From assembly GCA_003022085.1 (NCBI GenBank), contig PXQK01000014.1:1-8905 (forward strand): a stretch of DNA of 8,905 bases, read 5' to 3'. The notes under the pieces are model-generated. The model searched no databases. It saw only the letters and a program-made list of their open reading frames with translations, and had not been told where the DNA came from. Both the position numbers and the translations under genes were made by a program. Below are positions 1 through 5,902 of the stretch, piece by piece (positions within the stretch are counted from its first letter, which is position 1; every line of letters begins with the position of its first letter). The DNA comes from Halobacteriales archaeon QH_10_65_19. Lineage in GTDB: Archaea > Halobacteriota > Halobacteria > Halobacteriales > Haloarculaceae.

Positions 1-365
1 CTAATCTCTCCACTCCCGACGTAGACGGTCCCTTCGACGGCGGTCGGCGACGAGTGGACGGGCCTTGTATCGGCAAACCGCCACTGCTGCTGGCCGGTCG
101 CTGCATCGACTGCGTACAGGCCGCCGCCGCCTCTTACTGTTGACTCCCCGATGTATACTGTCGCTCCGTCGGCCTGGGCACTGGCTGTCCCAGCAGTTGC
201 GACTCCGAGTGCCGCGCCGACGCCGACCCCTGCTGTTGTTCCCAGGAACCGCCGACGGCTCCCCCGCCAGCGAGTGGGATCAGTCCGCTCCTGTGACCTG
301 TCACTTCCTGTGTCAATACCTGTTCCGGCTCCGTTGGTCTCTGCTTCGTTCTGTCTGTCACTCAT
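1..365 (-). CDS. Tat-exported PQQ-like beta-propeller protein, N-terminal part
   Basis: Partial gene: 121 codons are visible and the C-terminus runs off the window start. Residues 1-35 are a polar leader. Residues 36-41 read SRRRFL, an exact twin-arginine motif, followed by a Gly/Ala-rich hydrophobic stretch (42-60) and an AxA-type cleavage region (AQA at 63-65), so the protein should leave the cell folded via Tat. After cleavage, residues 69-121 show a beta-propeller blade pattern (GGLYAVDAATGQQQWRF, then SSPTAVEGTVYVGSG), typical of PQQ_2/WD40-like repeats. Such proteins may be quinoprotein enzymes or, more often in haloarchaea, surface scaffolds without PQQ; the visible part cannot decide. 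The start is the ATG at 365-363, preceded by a GGAG about 12 nt upstream. The codons include many ACA, GCA, GGA, AGA and GTA, less GC-biased than the other genes here, hinting at different ancestry. The blade and Tat motif are seen; substrate and role are unknown. Confidence 0.85.
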   Translation of the reverse strand, partial: MSDRQNEAETNGAGTGIDTGSDRSQERTDPTRWRGSRRRFLGTTAGVGVGAALGVATAGTASAQADGATVYIGESTVRGGGGLYAVDAATGQQQWRFADTRPVHSSPTAVEGTVYVGSGEI

Positions 366-701
366 GGATTTCTGTTTCTCCTCTATTTGTTGTCAGCGTC
401 GCCATCGCTTCCGAGCCGCCGCCGCCAGCCGGGACGTGCCCCTGTCGTGGCGCCGCTCTCCGGGGTGATACCCTGCCGCAAGCTCCGGCCCGGACGGGAC
501 GACATGATCCAGAAGGGACTATCGTGGTGCGGGTAATTAAAAGCTGACACGAATTCTGTGATGTCGGCTCCTCGACGGAGGCGCTGACTCACGGCAGTCT
601 GTACCATACTCCGACCGGAAACGGCAACAGTAACGCGGTACAGCAGCGCCGCCTCCGTACGTTCACTCCCAGACTGCCCGGGGAGCGGGAGACGGGACGG
701 G
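366..701. other. Intergenic region upstream of the beta-propeller gene
   Basis: This 336-bp stretch separates two minus-strand genes. I see no RNA gene or convincing protein gene. The one clear landmark is an AT-rich island at about 534-544 that reads CTTTTAATTAC on the minus strand and could be a TATA box for the downstream beta-propeller gene. That would give a leader of roughly 140 nt. A 40-codon minus-strand ORF (ATG at 505, stop ending at 383) lies inside that leader and begins about 34 nt after the TATA centre; it is Arg/Gly-rich with no recognisable motif. Confidence 0.5.
534..544 (-). promoter_or_regulatory. Possible TATA box for the beta-propeller gene
   Basis: The minus strand reads CTTTTAATTAC, the only strong A/T run in the 336-bp upstream region. 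It resembles the haloarchaeal TATA element, but lies about 170 nt upstream of the ATG at 365, so either the mRNA has a long leader or a small upstream ORF (505-383) is the first cistron. Confidence 0.35.
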
Positions 702-3700
702 CTACCCGTCCTGCTCGATGAAATCCTGGAACAGCGCCTGGACGTCGCCGATCGTCACCTCGTCGGGGTCGCTGCCGCTGAAGTTGAAAAACCGGGAGTT
801 GTTCTGGACCGCCGGCAGATCGCGGTTCTGGAAGAACAGCTGCACGTCCTGAAGAGTGAACTCGCCGTCGCCGTCGATGTCCTCGAACAGGCCGTCGCCG
901 TCGAGGTCCTGTGGCGGGTCCTCTCCGACGACCGCGGGCGGGCCGTCGCTCCCGTAGGTCCGGACGAGTTCGCCGTCGCGGTACCGGCGCTGGACGTAAC
1001 CGAGGGCGTTACACAGCAGCGTGTGCCCCATAAATGAGAGCGCGTAGTTGGCCATCCCGAAGGGGTGAAGCTCGGTCTGCTTTGCGGGCGGCAGGATCGA
1101 ACCGAGGATCGTGACCTCGCTCTCCCCGACTGCGATGGTGCCGGCGCCGACGCCGGGATCGCCCTCGATCTCCTCGCCCGGCTCGACGCCGAACGCGTCG
1201 GCGTCGCCCCTGATCCAGCCGGCCGTCTCGCCGCCGGCGGCGTCGAAGGTGTCGGGGTCGACGACCGTCGCCGGCTGGTCGGTCGCCGGCGTGTAGCCGA
1301 CCTGTGGGCCCTTCCACATCTCCTGTTGTCGCGGGCGGAGGCCGGCGAGCAGCGGGTGACCGAAATCCCTGTCGTCGAGGTTGACGAAGTTCACGAGCAC
1401 GTCCTCGGTGTCGTCGGGGCCCAGCGACGAGAGGGCGCCGACGTCCAGCTCACCGAGCAGGTTGACGCCTGTGTCGGTCAACACGAGGTCGCCGCCGTCG
1501 TCGACGAACGACTCGATGGCGTCGAGGTACTCGGCGTCGTCGGTTGCCACGTCGTGGGAGACCACGAGCCGGTCGTATCCCTCGAGCCCGCCGCGCACGT
1601 CGTCGACGCTGACACCGTCTAGCGAGCCGTCGTCGTCGATGTACGGCGCCAGGTCCGCGAAGAACTGCAGCGGGTTGACCTCGTACTCGCGCTGTTCGAA
1701 CCCCTCGCCGTCCCAGGCCTCCCGCGGGTCGGGTATCTCCTCGTCGCTGTCGAGCATCATCACCTCGACGTCGAGGTCCCGGTCGCCGTCGACCTCGACC
1801 GTCCACGACCCCGCGTCGGGGTCCGGCACGTACAGCGTATCGAGAAAGCAGTTGTGACTGCCGACGGCGTCGTCGTCGAGGTCGACCCGCCTGACGACTG
1901 AGCCGGACGGAGCCCTGAGGCGGAGTTCGCCGCTCGCGGTCCCGGCGTCCGGGAACTGCAGCGTCATCGAGCGGGTTTCGGGCAGGCTCTCGACCCGGGC
2001 GCGTGCGACGCCGCCGCCGGGCTCCAGAGGCGCCTCGCTCGTCCGGGTTCGGGTCGAGCCGCGAGCGTCGGCGGCAGCCTCCCCGCCGGTATGGGGGAGA
2101 TCCGTGGACGAGCGGGTCAGTGCGTCGGTCTCGACGTAGGCGGTGTCGGTGTCGTCGGTGGCCACCGTCGCGTCGGTGTCGGCGGCAGCCAGCCGGGCGT
2201 ACTCCCGCATCGAGATGCGGTAGGAGGTGACCTGGTGTCGGGCCCAGTAGGGCTTCCAGTTCATGAACTGCAGCCCGAAGGGGTTCGAGTGGAACATCTC
2301 CGGCGCGACGGTGATTGCGCCGAGCCCGCCCTCGGCCTCGGGGACGCCGGCCCAGCCGAGGAATGCGCCGGTGACCTGGTAGCCGATCGTGTCGTAGATC
2401 GTCCCCCAGTCGAGGAGGCCGTTGTAGCTGTCGCCCCCGGGGAGGAACTGGCCGCCTGCACCCTCGTCGATCTGTGGGTAATGCTCCTCGAGTGCCGCCG
2501 CGATGTCGTCGGCGATGGCGCCGATGTCGCCCCACTCGCCGACCATGCCCTCGCCGATCTGGATGCTGACCTCGTCCAGATCGTGAGTTTTCGCGTGATC
2601 GAACGGGGCGTTCGTCTCGAGGTTGAGCACCATCTGGTCGGAGATGCCCATCCCGTGGTAGTCACACAGGAACTCGACGTTCTCGTAGCCGCGGAAGTGC
2701 TCGACGGCTCCGAGCGCGTCCGGGACGAGATCCGCGAAGAAGTCGGGCGCGTCTTCGGGCTCGGCCGGGTAGAAGCTGGGGTTCGTCCAGCCGACTGTCG
2801 GATACTGGCGGTTGGTGTCGAGCTGTGAGCCCTCCGGGAAGCTCCCGTTCCCGCGCAGGAAGTTGACGTCGTCGAACGCGAGCTCTCCCGAGGGGTCGTC
2901 GCCCTGCGGGTACGGCAGCTCCGTGTACGGCTCTCGGGAGATCCAGCCGTCGGGGTTGATGAAGACAAACACCAGGGCGATGTCGTCGAGCAACTCCGCG
3001 AACGCGGGTGCGTCGCCGGTCAGCACGTCCTCGATGACGCGAGTGCCGGCTTCGCGGCCCTGGGGTTCGTCGCCGTGGATGCTGACGGTGTAGACTACCT
3101 TCTCTTTCGCTTCGAACGCGGCGTCGTCGGAGACGTCGTTGGTCACCTGCGCCACGTAGATCGGGTACCGTTCGGGCTCGTCGAGAAAGAGGTTGGTCCA
3201 GCCCGGCGACTCGCGCCCGAGTGTCTCCAGGTTCAGCACGTCCGGGTGCTCCGATGCGAGGTGCTGGAGTCCGGCGACTGTCTCCTCGAAGCCGAGGTAG
3301 TCACGGGCCTCCTCGACTGCCGGGAACACGCCGTCCGCGTAGGGGTCGTCGAGCCGCCAGAACGGGTTCGCACCCGGTGAGTACCGGATCGCCTCGACAC
3401 CGTTCATCCCGAGCAGCGTCTCGACCTCCGGCGTGGTGAGGCGGCCGTGACCGGCTGGCGTCGGCTCGGTCCGTGTGACCGTCTTCGCCGGCCGCACCCG
3501 GTCGTCGTCGCGGTCGTAGCTGAACGTGTCCGCGAACGCCTCGGCGGCGTTGCTGTCGGCGAACTCAACGACGAGGGTCGCCTCGTAGTCGTCGGGGGTG
3601 TGGTTGACGACGAACTCGGCGCGGTCCGACAGGCGGTCGTTCTCGACGTGTTCCTCGCCGGTGACTGTGCCTGGGAGGCTCAACGCAGCGCCCGTCGCCG

Positions 3701-3803
3701 CCGCGAGGCTCACGAACGTCCGCCTGTCGATCGAACTCCCGTCGAAGTGGCTCTCGTCCGGTACCGCTGCTCGGTCGTGCCGGGATCCTGTCTGCTCACT
3801 CAT
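702..3803 (-). CDS. Tat-exported M14 zinc carboxypeptidase with GATase-like and dockerin domains
   Basis: A 1033-residue secreted metallopeptidase. Residues 26-32 (DRRTFVS) plus the following Ala/Leu stretch form a Tat signal peptide. The M14 domain spans about 160-535: zinc ligands H243 and E246 (HGDE), substrate-binding N331-R332 in DTNRQYP, and third zinc ligand H383 in DYHGMG. E502 in APEMFHSN is the best candidate for the general-base Glu, though it is further from H383 than usual. A Thr/Asp-rich linker (540-605) leads to a beta-rich segment (605-682), then a domain like class I glutamine amidotransferase/ThuA folds (about 700-935, with LVVSHD and FVDDGGDLVLTDTG). Residues 966-1033 are a dockerin/EF-hand-like module. 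M14 enzymes remove C-terminal residues from peptides; the accessory domains probably mediate surface interaction or carbohydrate/ligand binding (inference). The ATG at 3803 is chosen because the Tat motif then sits 27 residues in; a longer in-frame start at 3947 would bury it. Confidence 0.9.
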   Translation of the reverse strand: MSEQTGSRHDRAAVPDESHFDGSSIDRRTFVSLAAATGAALSLPGTVTGEEHVENDRLSDRAEFVVNHTPDDYEATLVVEFADSNAAEAFADTFSYDRDDDRVRPAKTVTRTEPTPAGHGRLTTPEVETLLGMNGVEAIRYSPGANPFWRLDDPYADGVFPAVEEARDYLGFEETVAGLQHLASEHPDVLNLETLGRESPGWTNLFLDEPERYPIYVAQVTNDVSDDAAFEAKEKVVYTVSIHGDEPQGREAGTRVIEDVLTGDAPAFAELLDDIALVFVFINPDGWISREPYTELPYPQGDDPSGELAFDDVNFLRGNGSFPEGSQLDTNRQYPTVGWTNPSFYPAEPEDAPDFFADLVPDALGAVEHFRGYENVEFLCDYHGMGISDQMVLNLETNAPFDHAKTHDLDEVSIQIGEGMVGEWGDIGAIADDIAAALEEHYPQIDEGAGGQFLPGGDSYNGLLDWGTIYDTIGYQVTGAFLGWAGVPEAEGGLGAITVAPEMFHSNPFGLQFMNWKPYWARHQVTSYRISMREYARLAAADTDATVATDDTDTAYVETDALTRSSTDLPHTGGEAAADARGSTRTRTSEAPLEPGGGVARARVESLPETRSMTLQFPDAGTASGELRLRAPSGSVVRRVDLDDDAVGSHNCFLDTLYVPDPDAGSWTVEVDGDRDLDVEVMMLDSDEEIPDPREAWDGEGFEQREYEVNPLQFFADLAPYIDDDGSLDGVSVDDVRGGLEGYDRLVVSHDVATDDAEYLDAIESFVDDGGDLVLTDTGVNLLGELDVGALSSLGPDDTEDVLVNFVNLDDRDFGHPLLAGLRPRQQEMWKGPQVGYTPATDQPATVVDPDTFDAAGGETAGWIRGDADAFGVEPGEEIEGDPGVGAGTIAVGESEVTILGSILPPAKQTELHPFGMANYALSFMGHTLLCNALGYVQRRYRDGELVRTYGSDGPPAVVGEDPPQDLDGDGLFEDIDGDGEFTLQDVQLFFQNRDLPAVQNNSRFFNFSGSDPDEVTIGDVQALFQDFIEQDG

Positions 3804-3842
3804 ACTGGGTACTGTGAAACTGTGTATCACACGGAAAGGAGC

Positions 3843-3850
3843 AATAAAAA
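3843..3850 (-). promoter_or_regulatory. TATA box of the M14 peptidase gene
   Basis: The minus strand reads TTTTTATT here, centred 43 nt upstream of the peptidase ATG at 3803. Initiation about 27 nt downstream would give a leader of roughly 16 nt. It supports the 3803 start, because the longer 3947 start would place this A/T run inside the gene. Confidence 0.6.
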
Positions 3851-3854
3851 GTAT

Positions 3855-3983
3855 GTGTACACGGTTTCCGACCCAGAAACTGTGGGCGGGAACCGCTGCC
3901 CCCACTGTGGCGCGGCGTTCAATCCGGGCTATCGCGAGCACCGCCACCTGTACTTCGAGCAGCCGGACGACTCACCCCCGTGA
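3855..3983 (+). CDS. Probable CPxCG zinc-finger microprotein
   Basis: A 42-residue ORF starting with GTG, divergent from the peptidase gene. The protein contains RCPHCGAAF (C15, C18) followed by H29 and H31 in YREHRHLYFEQPDD, so four candidate zinc ligands in a C2H2-like arrangement. Haloarchaea encode many such short CPxCG zinc-finger proteins, usually unannotated; some affect biofilm or motility, but nothing here indicates a specific role. Support: GC-biased third positions in most codons, a coherent Cys/His motif, and a purine-rich AAAGGAG at 3835-3841, 13 nt before the GTG. Against: no in-frame ATG nearby, and the only clear TATA-like run (3842-3850) lies too close upstream and fits the opposite-strand gene better. 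A GTG at 3822 would give a 53-residue form. Not assigned to a named family. Confidence 0.5.
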   Translation: MYTVSDPETVGGNRCPHCGAAFNPGYREHRHLYFEQPDDSPP

Positions 3984-4069
3984 GCCGGGGCTCGGAGGGT
4001 GTAGCCGTCGTTCACGCCCTCGGCCGCACAACTGTCTCCCTTGCAGACGTATATGTCTTCGATATTCGA

Positions 4070-4085
4070 CCGTGCGGGGGCACGG
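4070..4085. repeat. GC-rich hairpin upstream of the L40e promoter
   Basis: CCGTGC, a GGGG loop, then GCACGG form a perfect 6-bp stem with a tetraloop. It sits about 20 bp upstream of the L40e TATA box and 86 bp after the zinc-finger ORF stop. No T-run follows, so a classical terminator is not supported. It could be a protein-binding palindrome or chance in GC-rich DNA. Confidence 0.35.
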
Positions 4086-4096
4086 GACGTCGGTAT

Positions 4097-4112
4097 CGGA
4101 AACCCTTAAAAC
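4097..4112 (+). promoter_or_regulatory. BRE/TATA promoter of the L40e gene
   Basis: CGGAAACC (a BRE-like purine-rich element) runs into CTTAAAAC, whose centre lies about 27 nt before the ATG at 4135. This is the spacing of a leaderless archaeal transcript, in which transcription starts at or next to the start codon. Confidence 0.75.
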
Positions 4113-4134
4113 AGCACGACGGTAAAGGACGGGT

Positions 4135-4284
4135 ATGGCTACGTTCGAGAAAGCAGAAGACCGGATTTTCACGACGCAGATCTGCATGCGCTGTAACGCC
4201 CGCAACCCGCAGCGGGCCGACCAGTGTCGCAAGTGTGGCTACCGCAGGCTCCGACCGAAAGCGCGCGAAAGCCGAAGCGCATAG
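4135..4284 (+). CDS. rpl40e: Ribosomal protein L40e (eL40), 50S subunit
   Basis: A complete 49-residue gene. The protein has the compact L40e zinc ribbon: C17-x2-C20 in [14 protein letters not shown], then C31-x2-C34 in CRKCGY, followed by the basic tail [13 protein letters not shown]. Length and motif order match archaeal L40e, which in eukaryotes is the ubiquitin-fused ribosomal protein; here it is unfused, as in other archaea. It binds rRNA in the large subunit near the factor-binding region. The ATG at 4135 is fixed by the promoter centred 27 nt upstream and gives the N-terminus [10 protein letters not shown] usual for the haloarchaeal family. It is convergent with pgk, with 101 bp between the stop codons. 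All four zinc ligands are present; nothing suggests decay. Confidence 0.95.
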   Translation: MATFEKAEDRIFTTQICMRCNARNPQRADQCRKCGYRRLRPKARESRSA

Positions 4285-4354
4285 CCTCTCGACCGCCGCC
4301 GGTGTAGTGCTCGTTGTACCCCCGCCCCGTAATCTCTGCTGTAGTTATGGGGCG

Positions 4355-4379
4355 CTGGCGTGTCGGGACGTCTCGCCAG
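4355..4379. terminator. Weak hairpin between the L40e and pgk 3' ends
   Basis: CTGGCG at 4355-4360 pairs with CGCCAG at 4374-4379 across a 13-nt loop, starting 7 bp beyond the pgk stop codon. It lies where a 3'-end signal for the convergent genes would be expected. There is no strong T-tract on either strand, and archaeal termination usually depends on T-runs, so the role is only suggested by position. Confidence 0.3.
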
Positions 4380-4385
4380 AAGAAG

Positions 4386-5609
4386 TCATACGCGGAGCTC
4401 GACGCTCTGCCGGAGGGCGTCGATACCGGGGAGCGATGCGCCGGTCAGCGCGTTGATGTACGCTCCGCCGGCGATGGAGACGTGCGAGAAGTCGGCTTCG
4501 TCCATGCCGTACATTCCGATGGCGCGGGAGGTATCGCCGCCGCCGACAACCGAGAAGCAGTCACTCCGGGAGACCGCATCGAGCACACGGACGGTGCCGG
4601 GGCTGAACCGTTCGTCCTCGAATAAGCCGAGCGACCCTTTCACAAAGACAGCCGCGGAGTTCGCCGCGATGTCTGCGAACTGCTCGGTGGTGTCGGACCC
4701 GATGTCGAGGTAGTCGTGGTCCTTGTTCCTGACGTCGGCGACGGTCACCTCCGCGCGCTCCCCGGATCCGTCGGCGTAGGCAAGGTCGGTCGGAAGCAGG
4801 AGGTCGCCGGGGTGGCTCTCGATCAGCGAGTTGATGCGCTCGCGGTTGGCCAGCCACTGGCTCTCGTAGAGGTCGTCCTCGTCGATATCCCGGCCGACGT
4901 CGTAGCCGAGCGCGCGCAGGAACAGCTCGCCGACCACCCCGCCGATGAGGAAGTTGTCCACGCGGTTCTTGAGGGCGGTCATCACCTCGATGACGTCGGT
5001 TGCCTTCGTGCCGCCCGCGACCATCGTCACGTCGCCGTCGAACTCGCGGGTCGCGATGGCGGAGTTTGCCTCGTACTCGTGTTGCATCACCCGGCCGGCG
5101 TAGGCGTCCATCACGAGCGGGAAGCCGACAATCGAGGCGTGTCTCCGGTGAGCTGTCGAATAGGCGTCCCCGACGTATGCGTCGAACTCCGGCGCGAGTG
5201 TCCGGACGAACTCGCTGTCGGCGTGCTCCTCGGGCGCGCGCTCCGGGAGTTCGTCGTCGGTCATCCGCACGTTCTCCAGCAGGATCACCTCGCCGCGCTC
5301 CAGGTTTCCGACGGCGTCAAGCGCGGTCCTGTCGTAGGTACCGGGTACGTACTCGATGTGGTGATCGAGGTGCTCGGCGAGGATGTCCGCGTGCTGTCGC
5401 AGCTCCAGGAACGAGTCCCATCCCGGCCGCCCCTGGTGGGCCAGTACCGCCACTGCGTGGTCCTGCTCCAGCAGTTCGCGCAGCGTCGCCGCGTGCCGCG
5501 AGAACCGCCGGTTGTCCTCGACGACGCCGACAGACACCGGCGAGTTGAGGTCCGCCCGCACCAGCACCCGCTGGCCGTCGGCCAGGTTGTCGAGCGTCCG
5601 GTAGCTCAT
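4386..5609 (-). CDS. pgk: Phosphoglycerate kinase
   Basis: Cytosolic enzyme (EC 2.7.2.3) interconverting 1,3-bisphosphoglycerate + ADP and 3-phosphoglycerate + ATP in lower glycolysis/gluconeogenesis. At 407 residues it has normal length. Conserved blocks in order: VRADLNSP (R18, D20, N22; substrate site), AHQGRP (H58, R61), LLENVR (R115), DAYVGDAYSTAHRRHAS (144-159, with R155/R156), GGTKATDVIEV (199-209, nucleotide lysine K202), LIGGVVGELFLRA (221-233), FVKGSLGLFED (322-332), VVGGGDTSRAI (354-364) and SHVSIAGGAYINALTG (375-390). Several positions depart from the bacterial consensus: NGPMG is KGSLG, VND is VGD, and the second lysine of GGAKVSDK is absent, the last as in other archaea. The N-terminal substrate residues are intact, so the enzyme is probably active. 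The ATG at 5609 gives the canonical N-terminus. The gene stands alone, without an adjacent gapB inside the window. Confidence 0.95.
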   Translation of the reverse strand: MSYRTLDNLADGQRVLVRADLNSPVSVGVVEDNRRFSRHAATLRELLEQDHAVAVLAHQGRPGWDSFLELRQHADILAEHLDHHIEYVPGTYDRTALDAVGNLERGEVILLENVRMTDDELPERAPEEHADSEFVRTLAPEFDAYVGDAYSTAHRRHASIVGFPLVMDAYAGRVMQHEYEANSAIATREFDGDVTMVAGGTKATDVIEVMTALKNRVDNFLIGGVVGELFLRALGYDVGRDIDEDDLYESQWLANRERINSLIESHPGDLLLPTDLAYADGSGERAEVTVADVRNKDHDYLDIGSDTTEQFADIAANSAAVFVKGSLGLFEDERFSPGTVRVLDAVSRSDCFSVVGGGDTSRAIGMYGMDEADFSHVSIAGGAYINALTGASLPGIDALRQSVELRV

Positions 5610-5637
5610 ACCCCACTGTGAGAGGACCAGCTACTAG

Positions 5638-5653
5638 TACTCCCCGGTTTGTA
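5638..5653 (-). promoter_or_regulatory. Candidate TrmB-type operator at the pgk start site
   Basis: On the minus strand the sequence is TACAAACCGGGGAGTA, which is TACA-N7-GAGTA. The published Halobacterium TrmB motif, as I recall it, is TACT-N7-GAGTA, so there is one mismatch. It ends 28 nt upstream of the pgk ATG and covers the transcription start predicted from the TATA at 5671-5678, a position suited to repression. TrmB is the haloarchaeal glucose-responsive regulator of central carbon genes. The match is seen; binding is inferred. Confidence 0.45.
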
Positions 5654-5662
5654 TCGACAAAG

Positions 5663-5702
5663 TGGCAATTCTTTATTCGGTTCTGACTTAAAATTATTGC
5701 CA
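5663..5702. repeat. Inverted repeat flanking the pgk TATA region
   Basis: TGGCAAT at 5663-5669 and ATTGCCA at 5696-5702 are perfect 7-bp inverted repeats, with arm centres 33 bp apart, about three helical turns. Both A/T-rich promoter candidates lie between the arms. The geometry suits a dimeric regulator bound on one DNA face, but a 7-bp match could be chance. Confidence 0.35.
5671..5678 (-). promoter_or_regulatory. Probable TATA box of pgk
   Basis: The minus strand reads GAATAAAG, centred 65 nt before the pgk ATG. Transcription would begin near 5647 with a leader of about 38 nt. A second A/T run (TTTTAAG, 5687-5693) lies just upstream and is an alternative on this strand, or a TATA for a plus-strand transcript. 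Confidence 0.5.
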
Positions 5703-5710
5703 TAGGTGTC

Positions 5711-5793
5711 GGCTCCGACGGACGAATACGCCACAACTGTCCGCAGCATGTTACAGAAAACGTATAATTCGGGCCGTGCACTCCGTCGGAGCC
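5711..5793. repeat. 83-bp element with 12-bp inverted ends, possible structured RNA
   Basis: GGCTCCGACGGA (5711-5722) is the exact reverse complement of TCCGTCGGAGCC (5782-5793). The left arm continues directly into CGAAT (5723-5727), which pairs with ATTCG (5767-5771), leaving a 10-nt bulge on the right side. Inside, CTGT (5737-5740) can pair with ACAG (5753-5756). The element contains no gene. It could be a structured leader or small RNA, a regulator-binding palindrome, or the remnant of a tiny inverted-repeat element; no target-site duplication is evident at its edges. Confidence 0.4.
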
Positions 5794-5870
5794 AGTTTGA
5801 GTCGCCAGCCGGGGAACGCGTCGGCCGGCGCAGCCGCCGGTGCTCGGTTTCACTTTCACTTTCCGGCGGC

Positions 5871-5878
5871 CATTTAAC
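5871..5878 (+). promoter_or_regulatory. TATA box of the small acidic protein gene
   Basis: CATTTAAC, centred about 28 nt before the ATG at 5903, fits a leaderless transcript and supports that start over an upstream in-frame ATG at 5840, which would lie upstream of this box. Confidence 0.6.
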
Positions 5879-5902
5879 CGCTGGGACGGCCAACATCCCG
5901 GT

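Noticed and set aside
1450..2535. 361-codon minus-strand ORF in another frame of the peptidase gene
   Set aside because: Arg/Gly-rich out-of-frame shadow of the real reading frame.
2091..2828. 245-codon plus-strand ORF antisense to the M14 gene
   Set aside because: It mirrors the codon structure of the peptidase; Val/Arg-rich translation without recognisable domain.
3804..3947. 48-residue N-terminal extension of the M14 peptidase
   Set aside because: It would place the Tat motif about 75 residues in and the TATA box inside the gene; the 3803 start gives a normal Tat signal.
4716..5621. 301-codon plus-strand ORF antisense to pgk
   Set aside because: It lies opposite a clear pgk with all family motifs. 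Long antisense frames are a by-product of GC-rich codon use, and its translation has no coherent motif.
5606..5896. 96-codon minus-strand ORF in the pgk upstream region
   Set aside because: It runs through TATA-like elements and inverted repeats, has no motif, and its codons lack GC bias.
5840..5902. 21-residue N-terminal extension of the small acidic protein
   Set aside because: The TATA box at 5871-5878 lies within it and the extension is neither acidic nor like the rest of the protein.
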